NCBI GenBank assembly: GCA_016647705.1
Contig: CM028335.1
Coordinates: 8,714,818-8,778,817 of the forward strand
Direction of reading: 5' to 3'
From: Eucommia ulmoides
Lineage: Eukaryota; Streptophyta; Magnoliopsida; Garryales; Eucommiaceae
DNA: 64,000 nucleotides
The notes under the pieces were generated by a model. It saw only the letters and a list, made by a program, of their open reading frames with translations. It was not told where the DNA came from and ran no database searches. How positions within the stretch are numbered: the stretch's first letter is position 1; each line of letters opens with the position of its first letter. Positions 33,490 through 45,039 of the stretch are shown here, one piece after another. Made by a program: the position numbers and the translations under genes.

Positions 33490-34640
33490 GGGTGTTCTAC
33501 TAACATTTTCATCCAAAATAGACAAAAAAAACAATCATGTGCATTACATGTGACATTTAACATAATTATTTTAATTTTTTTCTACTTTTTTTATTTGTTT
33601 TTTTTTTTTTTTTTTCTCCGTCTTCTTTATTGTTGTCCTTGTCGTCTATGTCCATAGCTCGCCAGACTTCTCTCTCTCTTTCTCTCCAGAGTAAACCTAG
33701 ATTTAGTTGTTGTGTTTGGACTCATCGCAATGGCAATTTACTTCAACAACTGGGTCGTTTGGTCGCTCTAGTGGGCTGCTAGGGAATAATGTTCTGGGCG
33801 ATCTTTGTTCATGGACATGAGTGGCAGTAATCACAAAACATTATTCAATGGTCACAAATCGAATAATTGAATTGTGTTTTTGTTTCTTGATTATGCAATT
33901 GTCGTGTCAGCTTCTCCGATAGTCCCTTGCTTAACAATATCTTCGGACATCTGCCTCATTCTTCAATTCTAGTACCATACCATGGATGATGGGTGGTCTC
34001 CTAATCATTTGTTCTAGTGTTTATGTTCTTGATTTTTTTTCCACTCTGAGAACAGATTTTCAGATCAAATTCATGATAAAGAAAAAACATATTTGTTCAA
34101 AAAAATTATGGTGAATTTATATAGGAGAATCAACCACAGGACTCACCATCAGAATCATGGAAACATCGAAAATAATGAATCTTGGGCATCGGTATTGCAT
34201 ATTCTTCCTTAATAATCTATACTAAATGTTAATGTTAAAATTAACCGCACTAAACAAAACATGCTCTATTTTTTTTTTTTTTTTTTTTTTTCCAGTTGTT
34301 GGAGAAGACATGCAATGAACTTGATTACTCCACCAAATTCATCATATTCAAAGTCTCATTCCCCTTGTTTGTATACGCTTCCTATTTGGTTTATTGTGGG
34401 GAGCGAGAGAGAAGAAAAATAAGAAGAGATGAGGAGTCTAGCGGGTTATGAAGATGGATAGTAGGGGTGGACGACAAGGATAACGTTGAAGAAAAAAGGA
34501 AGAAGACGAAGAAAAAGAAAAAAAAAAAGAAAAAAAAATATTAAAAATAAAATAAATAGCCATGTTAAATTTCTTGTGCAGTACACATAATTATTTTTCC
34601 GCCCATTTTAGATGTAAATGTTAACAAAAATATCATTTAA
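33490..34640. mobile_element. Foldback element, about 1.15 kb
   Basis: Left arm: ACTAACATTTTCATCCAAAA near 33500, then ACATGTGACATTTAACATAA. The reverse complement of the right arm (34555-34640) reads GTTAACATTTACATCTAAAA and GCACAAGAAATTTAACATGG. Arms continue into T-rich left and A-rich right sequence, giving inverted repeats of 150-200 bp. The interior (33650-34430) has no recognisable transposase. A GAGAGAAG/CTCTCTC purine-pyrimidine symmetry is also present. TSD not found. Confidence 0.55.
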
Positions 34641-34914
34641 TATTAAGTAGACTTAAACTGAAACGCACTAAACTTATTGAATCACATAATAATATATCAA
34701 TACTATAGGGTTAAAAATAGAATTTATCTTTTTTATTATTTAACTCTGAAAATAATATATTATATAGAAAATATTCATTAAATAGTTTTCATGGTTTATT
34801 TAAATCGTTAACCCTATATGTTATCTAATTTACAATTGCTATCACTCTCTATAGAAGAATGTTCAAACGTCATTGATGACCATCAAAAAACCACCAACAA
34901 AAAATACTATTTTG

Positions 34915-35445
34915 TGAACGTTCACAATGAATTAATTTCGTGAAATTTATACCATTTTAATATATGTTTTACTTTTTCATTTTGATATCTAGAATGATAA
35001 TTTTTTAGGTAAAAAAATATTAAAATAAACGTTCACTAAAAATTATTAGTGTCACTTCCTTAGCAACTCACTAATCATGTAAATAAATACCAACAAACAA
35101 ACTCATTTTATGAACGTTTACAATGAATTAAATTGATAAAATTACACAATTTTAATTTACATTTCATCTTTTTCATTTTGATTTCTATATTGATTATTTT
35201 TTAGTAAAAAAATAAAAAATAAAAAAGTGAACCTTCACTAAAAATAGTTTACAAATGATTGAAAAATCTTTGCAAAATTCAAAACTCTAATTGATATTTC
35301 CTAAACAAATGAATGTTTGCTGATAAAATTGTCTAAGTGAAACATTCACTGAGTAACTAATATTTTATTGCGTTGGAGGACTGATTTAGTGAATATTCAC
35401 TAAAATAAGCCATTTTGTTAAGGGTACTTGATTTAGTAAACATTC
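34915..35445. repeat. Scattered GTGAAcgTTCAC palindromes
   Basis: Perfect GTGAACGTTCAC at 34915-34926 and GTGAATATTCAC at 35389-35400; near-perfect forms at 35227-35238 (GTGAACCTTCAC), about 35337 (GTGAAACATTCAC) and 35433 (GTAAACATTCACC). They are followed several times by TAAAA. They occupy the left arm of the outer inverted repeat. Confidence 0.7.
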
Positions 35446-35844
35446 ACCAAGGGCATGTTAGATAACTACTTAAATTTTAAGTGCTGAAATTTTTTAATGC
35501 GAAAATTATAATTGTTGGTATATTAAGCATTTAATGTTTTAATACTTTCAACTCCAAAAAAAATATCTTTGTACAAATTTTTGTTCTTAAAATAATTTTA
35601 TAACTTTATTTTTTTAAAATATTCTCTCTACAATTTTCTTGCTCTATTTTTTCTCGGTTTAGTATTTTTTCCATATATAATTTTTTGTATATAACTATTT
35701 TTGTGAAATTTTACGATATTAATGTAAAATACTGATTGTCATAATTAGATATTATATGAATTTAAGTAATAAGTGCTAAAAAATTAAGTGAATCACACAT
35801 AACTTAAAATTTTGAATAATTTTTAAATTGATCCTTATGTTTTT

Positions 35845-37690
35845 TGGGCAATTACTAAAAAGTTCTTATAAGATGACAAAATTACTGAATACACATTTTT
35901 AAACAAATGTTACAAAATAGTATTTTTGTGACAATTTTACCCTTCCACACATTGGAATATAACATGATCTTGTGTTATATTTTACTTTCACCGTCGTTCA
36001 ACTCTACCAAGCTGCCACTGACCGCACTACCACCCATTTCACCTCATGAATAAATCAGTTTTTGAAACAATAAAAGAGAAATTTAAGTTCTGCAATCCCT
36101 AAAGAGGTCAAACAAAAGAAGAGAAATTCGATTTCCAAACTATAACTAAATACATATATTATCAAAATACCATGAACGACTTTCAAATTTAACATACCAA
36201 TTTTCTCAACAAATAACTAGATCACAAGAGAATCAATCAACAGAAACAATAAGAGAAATTAACTATTCTTCCATATCAAACAATATGACAATCTATACAA
36301 ATTGTAATTCGTGTTATATTCAACATGATCTTGTGTTGAATATAACATGAAATTGTGTTATATTCCACTCATTGCCGTGCAACTCCACCATCCTTCGCTG
36401 ACTGCACTGCCACCCATTATACCTTACTAAAACCACCATACAACATAACCCGTTGTACCGCCGACGAGAGCATACCCTGCCAAAATTTAATTTAATGAAA
36501 CCAAATCCAATAAATGACTTTCATAAAAAATTAAAGAGTCGGATTCGATATTCAACACAGGAGCTTAGGCTGACTCTAACTCTGCTATCAAATCAAGTTG
36601 AAGTTCATCAATTTAGAGAGATAAAAGGCCACCACCGCCGATCAAACTCTTGATCTCAAATCTCCATCCTCTTTGATTTGCCGAGATTTTAGATAAATAG
36701 ATCAATCGAGAAACCCTAGAGGAGAAAGTAGTGAAAAGAGTGAGGAAATAGAACTTCATGTCACAATCCACAAGTTGTTGCTCATTGAGGCTCACAAGCT
36801 TCACAGTTGCAACAAAATTAGCACCTTCTAAAGCACCAGTGGTACTAAAGGACCAACATGATCCATATAAACCCTAAATTCGAAACACAAAAATCAACCA
36901 TAAATAATCAGAATCAATTTAGAAGCAAAACATCAATCACGTTAGCAGAACATCAAATCAAGTGAAAAATGCATCAATCCTAATAATTATTAGCATAATT
37001 AAGTATGAAGTTTATGTAATGGTTTGTTAATTTACGGACCTGATTCTTTACGGTCGTGACGACACCTTTCTCTCTCCAATTGAAATCTGTGGGCAGATAA
37101 TTGGTTGGGAGGATCAGAGCTTCTTTCGCATCCTTTGGAAGACGGAGACGACGATTTAATCCGAAGAAGGTGTGATAAAACTCGGACCGCGTTAGATCGT
37201 AGAATTGAGTGATACTGTACACCGCCAAAGGATCGAGCTTCTGGTGGGGTCGGGCTCTGCGCATGTTAGCCTCGAAGATCCCAAACTTGTAGCCATGCTC
37301 CTCAACCGAAGCATAAGATTCCCCGATTTGATTTTTCAGATTTGGAAATCGAGAAGCCAGAATTTCGTGAAGAGATAGAGGAGGAAAGGCTAGTGGCGTA
37401 GACGAGCACATCGAAAGAGCGAATGACGACAAGCACAACGAACGCGGCGACGACGGCGACGGCGAGCACTGGACGATGATGTGGCGAGGGCATCTGTACA
37501 AATGGAGAGAGATAATTGAAAGATCATGCAATTTTAATGTGTAAAGGGTAAAATTGTTTACTGAAAAAAATTAGGTCTTTTTAGTAATAAATAGCGCAAA
37601 ATCGTGGACTATTGTATGCAGAAAAAAAACCTTGTAGGGTCATTAGTAGATGTAGTCTATTACCTAGACATTTTGGTATTTTTTTTTCCC
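35845..37690. mobile_element. Pack-MULE-like unit carrying a protease gene fragment
   Basis: Inverted arms, diverged but collinear: the left arm reads TTACTAAAAAGTTCTT and ACAATTTTACCCTTCCACAC; the reverse complement of the right arm reads TTACTAAAAAGACCTA and ACAATTTTACCCTTTACACA. A segment with CATGATCTTGTGTTATATT and GCACTACCACCCATT (35953-36045) is partly repeated at 36310-36425. Between the arms lies a fragment of an RD19-type protease gene (36757-37493). This is the structure of a non-autonomous Mutator-like element with a captured gene, but I could not read a 9-bp TSD, so the family is inferred. Confidence 0.65.
36757..37493 (-). pseudogene. Captured 5' part of an RD19-type papain-like cysteine protease gene
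   Basis: In plants these proteases act in vacuoles and lytic compartments. The minus strand has an ATG at 37493 and a signal-peptide-like start (VLAVAVVAAFVVLVVI). After a frame change near 37390 the prodomain reads EEHGYKFGIFEANMRRA (ERFNIN-like) and VYSITQFYDLTRSEF. The mature start is LPTDFNWREKGVVTTVKNQ. A 166-bp intron follows (37039-36874, GT...AG). Exon 2 resumes [20 protein letters not shown], including the catalytic Cys, then [15 protein letters not shown], and stops matching near 36757, well before the catalytic His and Asn. Truncated and frameshifted, it cannot make active enzyme. The family assignment is firm. Confidence 0.92.
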
Positions 37691-37965
37691 CTATTTTGTA
37701 AGTGATTTCTTTAATTTGTTATCAAATGTATTTAATTTAATAAGTACTCAATACATTCAGTATTAAATGCTAAATTAGGTTACCAAACGGGACCTAAATA
37801 AATATTTTTTTAGCTAAAAATAATCAATATGGATATCAAAATAAAGGTAATGGAATATAAGATGAAAATGATATAATTTTCATAAATTTAATTTATTATG
37901 AGCGTTCACAAAATGAGTTTTTTTGTTAGTGTTCATTTTCATAATTGGTGGGTTATTAAAAGCAC

Positions 37966-38252
37966 ACAGTAATAGGGAGAGAATGAGATAATCAATTACA
38001 TTAAAATCACACAACGTATTAAGATTAAGGTTGACGGGAATTAATTGATAGGAGGACTAAAAAATAAACATTATTTATGAAAGGTTAATATAATCACAAA
38101 TTATTAGGGAATGTTATTTTATTATGCTATCCGTCAATGGAGATTAAATAATAAAATTCCCATAATTATAAGTAAATTTGTTCAGTAAACTTTTTTAACT
38201 ACACCTAAATCCATTGTAATATATATATATATATATAAACTAATATAGCTTT
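37966..38252. other. AT-rich gene-free stretch
   Basis: No gene. A TA-dinucleotide run lies at about 38218-38237, just before the LTR of element E. Confidence 0.7.
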
Positions 38253-39045
38253 TGTTGGTGTATAAAACTGGTATACACCTCGAGTACGGTCCAGTCGGAT
38301 GATAGGTGGATCCTCTTGTTGAGGTGGAGTCGTTGGTTGAAAATTCTTACGTGAGCTGTGTTGGGTTTTAGGAGGACTGACCTACTGTACCCAGAGTCCT
38401 ACTCCTCAAGGATTGGTACCCACAGAAGGCTCAGATTGAGATTTGTCTCGGTGAAACCCCTCAGAGTAGTAATTAGTACTCAGAGAGAAAATGTATAGTA
38501 CTACGTTAAGTAAGCAAGTGAACTCAATGCATGTGTATAATAAAGCGTACCTCGAGCTTGTATAGCCTCTGGTATATATAGGATTTAGAGATGATTAGTA
38601 GGACCTAAACACGGTTAATTAGTCGAAACCCTGTGTTTAAACGATAATTAGGGGCATTTAGGAGATAACCATTGGGCTTGAGCTTTTGGTCTCATTTGGC
38701 GAAGCCTGCGGGCCTTTGCTAGGCCTATGATGGTAACTTGGTAGATGAAAGCGGAGATCAGTGGAGTCTTGGAGAAGAAACACGCTGGAATAGGGAGTTG
38801 GTCAAGGTGAACAGCTGAGTCCTTGAAATTAGCCGTCCAAGGCACAGCATAGAGCTCAAGGCAGCACACCACTGCCAGCCTCCTCATTCTTCTCTAGGTG
38901 AAAATGAGATTTCAGGGAAAAGTCATGGTCGATGTATACTCCAACCTGGTGTAGTGAATTTCGGAATGTGTCCTTGTCACTATGAGAACGGACACGTGGC
39001 GGGTCCCAAGTGCTAACTTAGTGGTACTAAAAAACACCCTCATCA
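38253..39045 (-). repeat. 3' LTR of element E
   Basis: 793 bp, TGTTGGTGTATAAAACTGG to CACCCTCATCA. A minus-strand TATA-like CCTATATATACC lies near 38572-38583. On the internal side the minus strand reads GGTCTAGGGGGTAAC, the probable polypurine tract. It aligns with 46543-47235 and with the solo LTR 8314-9097. Confidence 0.85.
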
Positions 39046-39185
39046 GTTACCCCCTAGACCTATGTGGCGAGGGAAGCGAGATGATCAAGGATATCAATTC
39101 TTGGCTGGAACAGGCGTCCTAGAGACTTCGAAGTGTGAGAAACACCTCTGATTAACATTTTCCCAAGAGTTAGTTTTATCTTGAG

Positions 39186-39530
39186 GAGCTCATTTGAAAT
39201 AGGCCTCCATATGGTCGAGGTCCGGGGTCAGGTAGCATGGCAGGGCAACCCCGAATTTCTTCGATTTTTTGGGCGACACTTTTTCAAGAGTTGACTTTTT
39301 TTGGGAAGTAAATTTGAGATAGGTCCCAATACAGCCAGGGTCCAGGGTCAAGTAGCATGGCAGGGCAACCCTGAATTTTCTCGATTTTTAGGGCGACGCT
39401 TTTCCCACGGTTAAACTTTTGTAGATGAGATAATTTGAAATAGGCTCTCATACGGCTGGAGTTCGAAGTTAGGTAGCACGGTAAGGCGACCCCGAATTTA
39501 TCCGATTTTTAGGGTGATACCCGTTCACCG
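39186..39530. repeat. Tandem repeat of about 120 bp, three copies
   Basis: Three diverged copies sharing AATAGGC/GTCTCCATACGGCYGGG-type starts, GGTAGCATGGCAGGGCAACC and CGATTTTTAGGGCGAC. A related GTAGCATGGCAGGG piece recurs near 43451. It lies in the 3' non-coding part of element E, where gypsy elements often hold tandem repeats. Confidence 0.8.
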
Positions 39531-39549
39531 CAAGTCGCATATAAGTCCC

Positions 39550-39907
39550 TAGCACGGATTCGCCTGCACCGTGGAAAAAATTAAGACGAGCTTTAGGGGG
39601 TATGCGCCACGGATGGCTAGGGGGGCGAGATGGTGTGCCCCCCAAGGGGTGTCGGGCACCCACACCGGCTGGCCGCTCAGCCAAGAGCGCGTTGGCCCAA
39701 AGAGGCCAACTACGCTCGCCCCAAGGGGGCCAACATGGCACCTCACAAGGGGGGCCAGCAAAGGGGCCAACATGCGTTGGCCTTTTAGGGTTGGGGGCTA
39801 ACATGGCGCTGGCCCCCATTTTCTAGGGGGAAGGGGCCAGTAGACATTGGCCTCTTTGGGGGTTCGCTCCTTCTAGCCCCTTAGGGGGGAGGGGATAACA
39901 TAGCTAC
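39550..39907. repeat. GC-rich GGGGCCAACA repeat block
   Basis: Unusually GC-rich for this window. GGGGCCAACATG, AAGGGGCCAGT and similar words recur. Overlapping open frames here occur on both strands and look like by-products of base composition. The block is split by the solo LTR at 39908-42734 and continues at 42735-43060. Confidence 0.75.
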
Positions 39908-42734
39908 TGTCACGACCCATCCCGGACACCCGTCATCCCAGGACCGACGTGTCGACAATATGATATCACCTATTACATCTAAATCTTCTTATACATTATA
40001 AATATATATATATATATATATATATAATTCATTACACAACATATACATAATCTTTTACTTCCTTATAGTTCCTCTCTGACAGCTACACTCAAACATATTC
40101 CTAGATAACTTCACCTAATGCCAGTAGGGGACCGTCTCCTAAAAAATTCACCTGCGAGTGTACTGCCTTCTTAGTAAAAACCTATTTTTAACATAGTAAT
40201 AATACATTTCATAAATCCAACATTTTAAATGGATCAAGCGTAAATAAATATAAACACCACACAGAGTTGGTAAAATCTTTAGTATCAAATAAGCCATGAA
40301 AGTAAAACAGTATAATTCAGTTTCCAAACACCAATTTAATGATAAGTCACCCAGTATGTATATAAAACACCCCAATTCAAACACACATCTCAATCCCACA
40401 CCTATCGGCTAAGCCATAGTGATCGTTTTAACCTCACAATCGGGAGTTGCAACGATACCGTAACCATTAGTAGGATATGCCTTCCTAGCGAACCTAACTG
40501 CGCAGATCACCGCCAACCGGACGTCTCCAGAGGCCAATAATATAAATCACCATATAACGTCAATCACTATATAGTAAATATCTATCTGCCGGACCACCCT
40601 CCGGACAGATCATAATATAAACTATGACATAGGCCATTCAATAATATTATCACCAAATCACAAATAATTATCCCTTTGCCGGACCACCCTCCAGACAGAC
40701 CATAATAATAATCACCACTTCAATAATATCGACAAAAACACTAATTCATCAATACTGTCAAAATCACCATTGTCCACCTCTTTTTAACAAAACCTACTTT
40801 TAATTTAAAAATCATATTTTTTCCACCTTTGTATTAAAACTACAAAATCCAACAGATTATTTATAAAGTCTTTCTTTTTAAATCCAAACATTTCAATGGA
40901 AATTCCATTTTACCAACTCACCCACAACTGACTTGATCCATATAATTTATCAAATTCGTACAGTTAAATAAACACATATCTCATCATATTTATATGAAAA
41001 TAGTTTGATAAGAAGGGCAGTACACTCACCTGATATCCGCTTTCGTAAACTTTAACCGACTATCCCCCTATCCGAACTCCGGTACTTGCGAGCCTAACTG
41101 TGACATGGCCTAAATTAATATTTTTGTATAAAAGCAAACTAATCATGCCATAAAATCATAATTTCCTTAATTTCCTATTTCCTATCTTTTATTACAAAAT
41201 ATAACTATTCAACTAGTATCGTTTCGTTACGATTTACTATTTATAAACTTTGTTCTTATAAACAATCTCAAGATTTATTATTTTCATTTTATTATTCTAA
41301 GATTAGAAAACTAAATTTAGAATTCACAAAATAAGTTAGAAAGGTTACCCGTTCCGAACCGATCATGGATTTCCCTAAAATTCCATGTATTTTTGATTCT
41401 GCTCCCCACCGCCTAAGCGACGTCCCACCACCTAGGCGAATGAGTGACTGCTTCTCTATTTTCTCTCAACTGCACTCTCTATTTTCACCGCCTGGTCGAA
41501 AATCCACCGCTTAGGCGACCGAGCTGCTTTACAGTTTCGGAGTTACATACTGACGACCTACCGCCTAGGCGAGAAATGTCCGCCTAGGCAAACTTTCTCT
41601 CATTCTGACACTGATCTTCCACCACCTAAGTGGGCGCTCCGCCTCTTATCTGCTCTGTTTTGTCAATTTTCCAGCCGACCACTCTCTCTATCCTCACTAA
41701 TTCCGGCAGTCACCACCACCAATTGCTCACACACAACTAACACCCACCAACCAAACAACCAGCCAACAACCGATCACCACCCACATCGGCGACGAGGTAT
41801 GCACACCAAAAGCCCACACACTCACCGCCGGACCAATCCAACACTGCCGACGACACACCTCACCACTGGACCTCTCTCTCTCTCTACGTTTTTTTCCTGT
41901 GTTTTTTTTTTTTTTTTTTTTTTTTTTTCTGGTTTGCTGGATTTTGTCGACATAACACACACGATATATATATATATATATATATACACCCACTGAAACA
42001 CCCACACCCACAACCACAGTGGAATTCACACACACACACACCCCATCAACACACCCAACTCGCACCACCGCCACCACCGTCGGACCAAACTCACTGACCA
42101 AACCCACTACATACACACATACACGAACCCTGAGCAGAGCATGCACACACACAGGCCGGAGGAGCATGTACACACACTGACAATATCCCTCCGCCGACAA
42201 CCACACAACTGAGCACACACACACGCATACAGTCACCGATCGTTTATCCCCACACCGCCGGCGATCAAAGACCCACACCATAGTGGCAAAACAGAGCACA
42301 CATTTGCCAGAACCTTCTCTCTCTCTCATCTTGCCCGATCTTTCTCTCTCTCTTCTTTCTCTTCCTTTCTCTCTCTTCGGTTCTGGACCTTTCCTCCCAT
42401 TTTTCTCTTTGTATGTATATATATATATACCTCAAACAGCCGACACGAACCCATGCCTCCCTTAACCCTTTACCAAATCTCTACTCTCTCTCTCTTTCTT
42501 TCTCTCTCTCTATATATATGAAGATATTTATTTGTAAAATTACACAATCCTCCCTTTATATTTTGTTGGGGTATAAATTAAACCCAAAACTATGTTTTAA
42601 TGTTTGTAAAAATTTCAATACAACCCCCCTAAAATATTAATTCACATAATTAATATTGTGGTCTACCCCAACATTTTCAAAATATTTTAAAACGTGACTT
42701 GAATTATTTGTATTTGAAAAGTCGGGGTTTTACA
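39908..42734. mobile_element. Large solo LTR inserted in element E
   Basis: 2827 bp, beginning TGTCACGACCC and ending GGGGTTTTACA, with perfect TSDs GCTAC (39903-39907 and 42735-42739). The start resembles LTRs of Del/Tekay-type chromoviruses. It holds no retrotransposon protein. It contains two GCCGGACCACCCTCC-type repeats (about 40590 and 40678), TA runs (40002-40023, about 41965-41985), a long T run at about 41902-41928, CA-rich and CT-rich tracts, and a set of CCGCCTAGGCG motifs at 41405-41640. Confidence 0.82.
41405..41640. repeat. CCGCCTAGGCGG-type motif cluster in the solo LTR
   Basis: At least six near matches in about 235 bp: ACCGCCTAAGCGACG, CCACCACCTAGGCGA, CACCGCCTGGTCGA, CCACCGCTTAGGCGA, ACCGCCTAGGCGAG, TCCGCCTAGGCAA and CCACCACCTAAGTGG. 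The same motif occurs in the LTRs of the B, C and D families. Confidence 0.8.
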
Positions 42735-43060
42735 GCTACTGACCCCCATTTTTTAGGGAGAAGGGGCCAACAGATGCTGGCCTTTTAGGGTGGGGGCCAA
42801 CGCTTGCTAGCCCTTTTGGGGGGAGAGGGGGGGAGGGGAGAGGGTAATGCAATTGTCCCCCATATCTTTTAGGGGGGCCACTTTGCTCCCTTGGACAAAA
42901 TAAATTATTATTATTATTATTTTAGTGTTTGCCCCTCTTGGGATCAGCACTGGCCCTAGGGGGCGAACATGTTGCTAGTTCTATGGGGCCAACTGACTCG
43001 TTGCGTACTACTACGCGCGGCGTCGCCGGGCCACACTGGCTCGTTTTTTTTGGAGCCCAT
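42735..43060. repeat. GC-rich block, right part, with G-quadruplex motif
   Basis: Continuation of 39550-39907 (GGGGCCAACAGATGCTGGCC). At 42818-42844 the plus strand has closely spaced G runs (G6, G7, G4, G3) separated by A or AGA, a canonical G-quadruplex pattern. An ATT repeat follows at about 42904-42922. Confidence 0.75.
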
Positions 43061-45039
43061 GAGTCTTGTGCTTTAGATTTTATTTATTTTTTAATTTATT
43101 TTAATTCATTTTTTGTATCTTGCACTGTTTTGGACACTTGGAGAATTGTTGGCACAAGGTATTCTCCGCTATTACCCTTATGATGGGTGAGACCTGAGGA
43201 GAGAACGTATTAAACACATCAGGGCGTTGATTATTTAGAGTTGGTCGATATACTTGGGAAAGGCCTCAATTTGTGCCTTGCTTTCCAGAGGTACCACAGA
43301 AGGGCGGTGAGAGCAAGATAAGATGACATCGGCTAGAAGAAGTGATGTGAAGTTTCTGGACGGCACTCCTGGACGACCTTTTTTTGGGAGGGCACTCCTG
43401 AATGGAGCTCTTGGAGAAGGTCGTCATCTAGACCTTGTCGGCTAGGAGTAGCATGGCAGGGTAGTGCCTATCACCATCTGGACCCTGTCGGCTAGGAGTT
43501 GCCTGATAGGGCGGTGCCCATCAAACTAGACGGTTCCGGTCATGGGGCACTGAGGGTGAAACCCTAGATGGCGCCTTTGTGGAGGACCACCATGATGGTT
43601 ATCTACTGTATGCATTTGGATTTTTCCCATCGATCGTGTAGAGATGGAGTTCTAAGAGCCAAATGATAGTGCCACGCAGTAGGGCGCCAAGTAGAGTGAT
43701 GCTGGGGAGGATAGTACTAATGAGGGAGCCACTAAAAAGGACAAGATTAACACCACTTCTCCTCGCACGGACACCCCTCATAGCAAGGGTAGGGAGGACT
43801 GAGCTCGAACCGTCGCTTTTCCAGCACTTAGGATTTTGTAGACTTCTTTTTAGTTTTTTTTTTTTTGCACGCTAGCATGTAAGCTTCTGAGCGTCATAGC
43901 TAGGGTACTTCAGAGTCTACTACTTCCTCACAGCTTTTTTGCCAAGTCGCTTTCTGCTTGGTCCTGTTTTTAGAGTTATAAAATTTTGAATAATTTTTTA
44001 AAAAACTTCTCGTCTCTACCTAGGACCATGGGCCACTAGCCTTCTAGTCTGAGACACGAGTTGATAGTGAGGAAATTGTATCGTGGAATTTGAAGGAGGG
44101 TTTCCCAAGGTGCCTAGTCCTCTCGGTCTGCACGGGCGCAACACAGCGGTTAGACGCCCGTGGCCAGTCATTGGAGAGTTCTCCATAGTTAATCTCATTC
44201 AAGAACATTTTCAGGTTATCTCTATTTAATCCATGTAGGAGCACCTTCCCCTTTAGAACGCTGGACTTATAGTCGATTGGTGAGGAGAGGTACTTAATTG
44301 CAGGCCCTTAGACCGATCATTGCCCCACCCTTGGTAGATGACCTTGGTCTCTCCCCAAGTATGGACTATTGACTTCCGAATAGGGTTTGGTTGTTGCCCT
44401 CGATGCTGAGCATCGGGATGAGGCTTGTAGAGAGTCACTCACGACGCCGAGAGTCCGGATGTTGGGTGGAGAATCACCTACAACTCAGGGGGTCAGAATG
44501 CTATTGAAGAGAATCATTCGCGATGTCAAGAGTTAGGATACTAATATGGAGAATCATTCGCGACTCAAGGGGTCAGAATGCAGCCATGGAGAATCATTCA
44601 CGATACTGAGAGCCGGGATACAACTCAGGGGGTTGGAATGTTATTTACTGGAGAGAACACAAGGCACATTGTACAAAACACATTATTTATTTTGATAAGC
44701 AAAATTGAAACACTTTGTACAAACTAGAAGTTAGATCTTTCTACAAAAGTAGCACTTCAGATGGTCAGCGCTCTATAGGTTCCTGAGTAGCACATTCTCA
44801 TCTGATTCAAAATCGTATGTGCCCAGACGTGTGGCCCTAGTGACTCTGTACATCTCCAGAGCTGAATCCGTCGAAGATGAGGTTGATTACACCATCCACG
44901 TGTTGGTGATCAACCCCGGCCTCAGCCCCCGGGGGCAGTGGACGGTTACAGTTTTTCCTTCTTTTCTAGGCTCGAGGCCCTCCCTATGGTTCATCCCCAT
45001 TAGGTTGCTCTTGATTTCTCTTCAAACATAGTTCCCCAG
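43061..45039 (-). other. Non-coding middle of element E with degenerate repeats
   Basis: No recognisable gene. Around 44430-44650 a unit of about 50 bp, GAGAATCATTCGCGA followed by CTCAAGGGGTCAGAATG, recurs four to five times. Near 43436-43530 ACCCTGTCGGCTAGGAGT recurs. Short minus-strand open frames here lack motifs I can place. Confidence 0.55.

Larger units (their letters stand above)
34890..37965. mobile_element. Outer inverted repeat of a nested foldback region
   Basis: Left arm near 34890-35010: CCAACAAAAAATACTATTTT, GTGAACGTTCAC and CATTTTGATATCTAGAATGA. The reverse complement of 37800-37965 reads AACAAAAAAACTCATTTTGT, GTGAACGCTCAT and ATTTTGATATCCATATTGAT. A second direct copy of the left arm lies at 35085-35240. 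The unit encloses further inverted repeats (about 35453-37793 and 35845-37690). No transposase is seen. Borders are approximate. Confidence 0.5.

Noticed and set aside
39469..39826. Four overlapping open frames of 74-116 codons on both strands
   Set aside because: All arise from the GC-rich GGGGCCAACA repeat block, where stop codons are rare. No start context, domain or conservation.
41727..42329. A 200-codon minus-strand open frame
   Set aside because: It lies in CA-, TA- and T-rich simple sequence within a solo LTR. The translation is mostly V, C and R from repeats and has no domain. Overlapping frames on the other strand are equally open.
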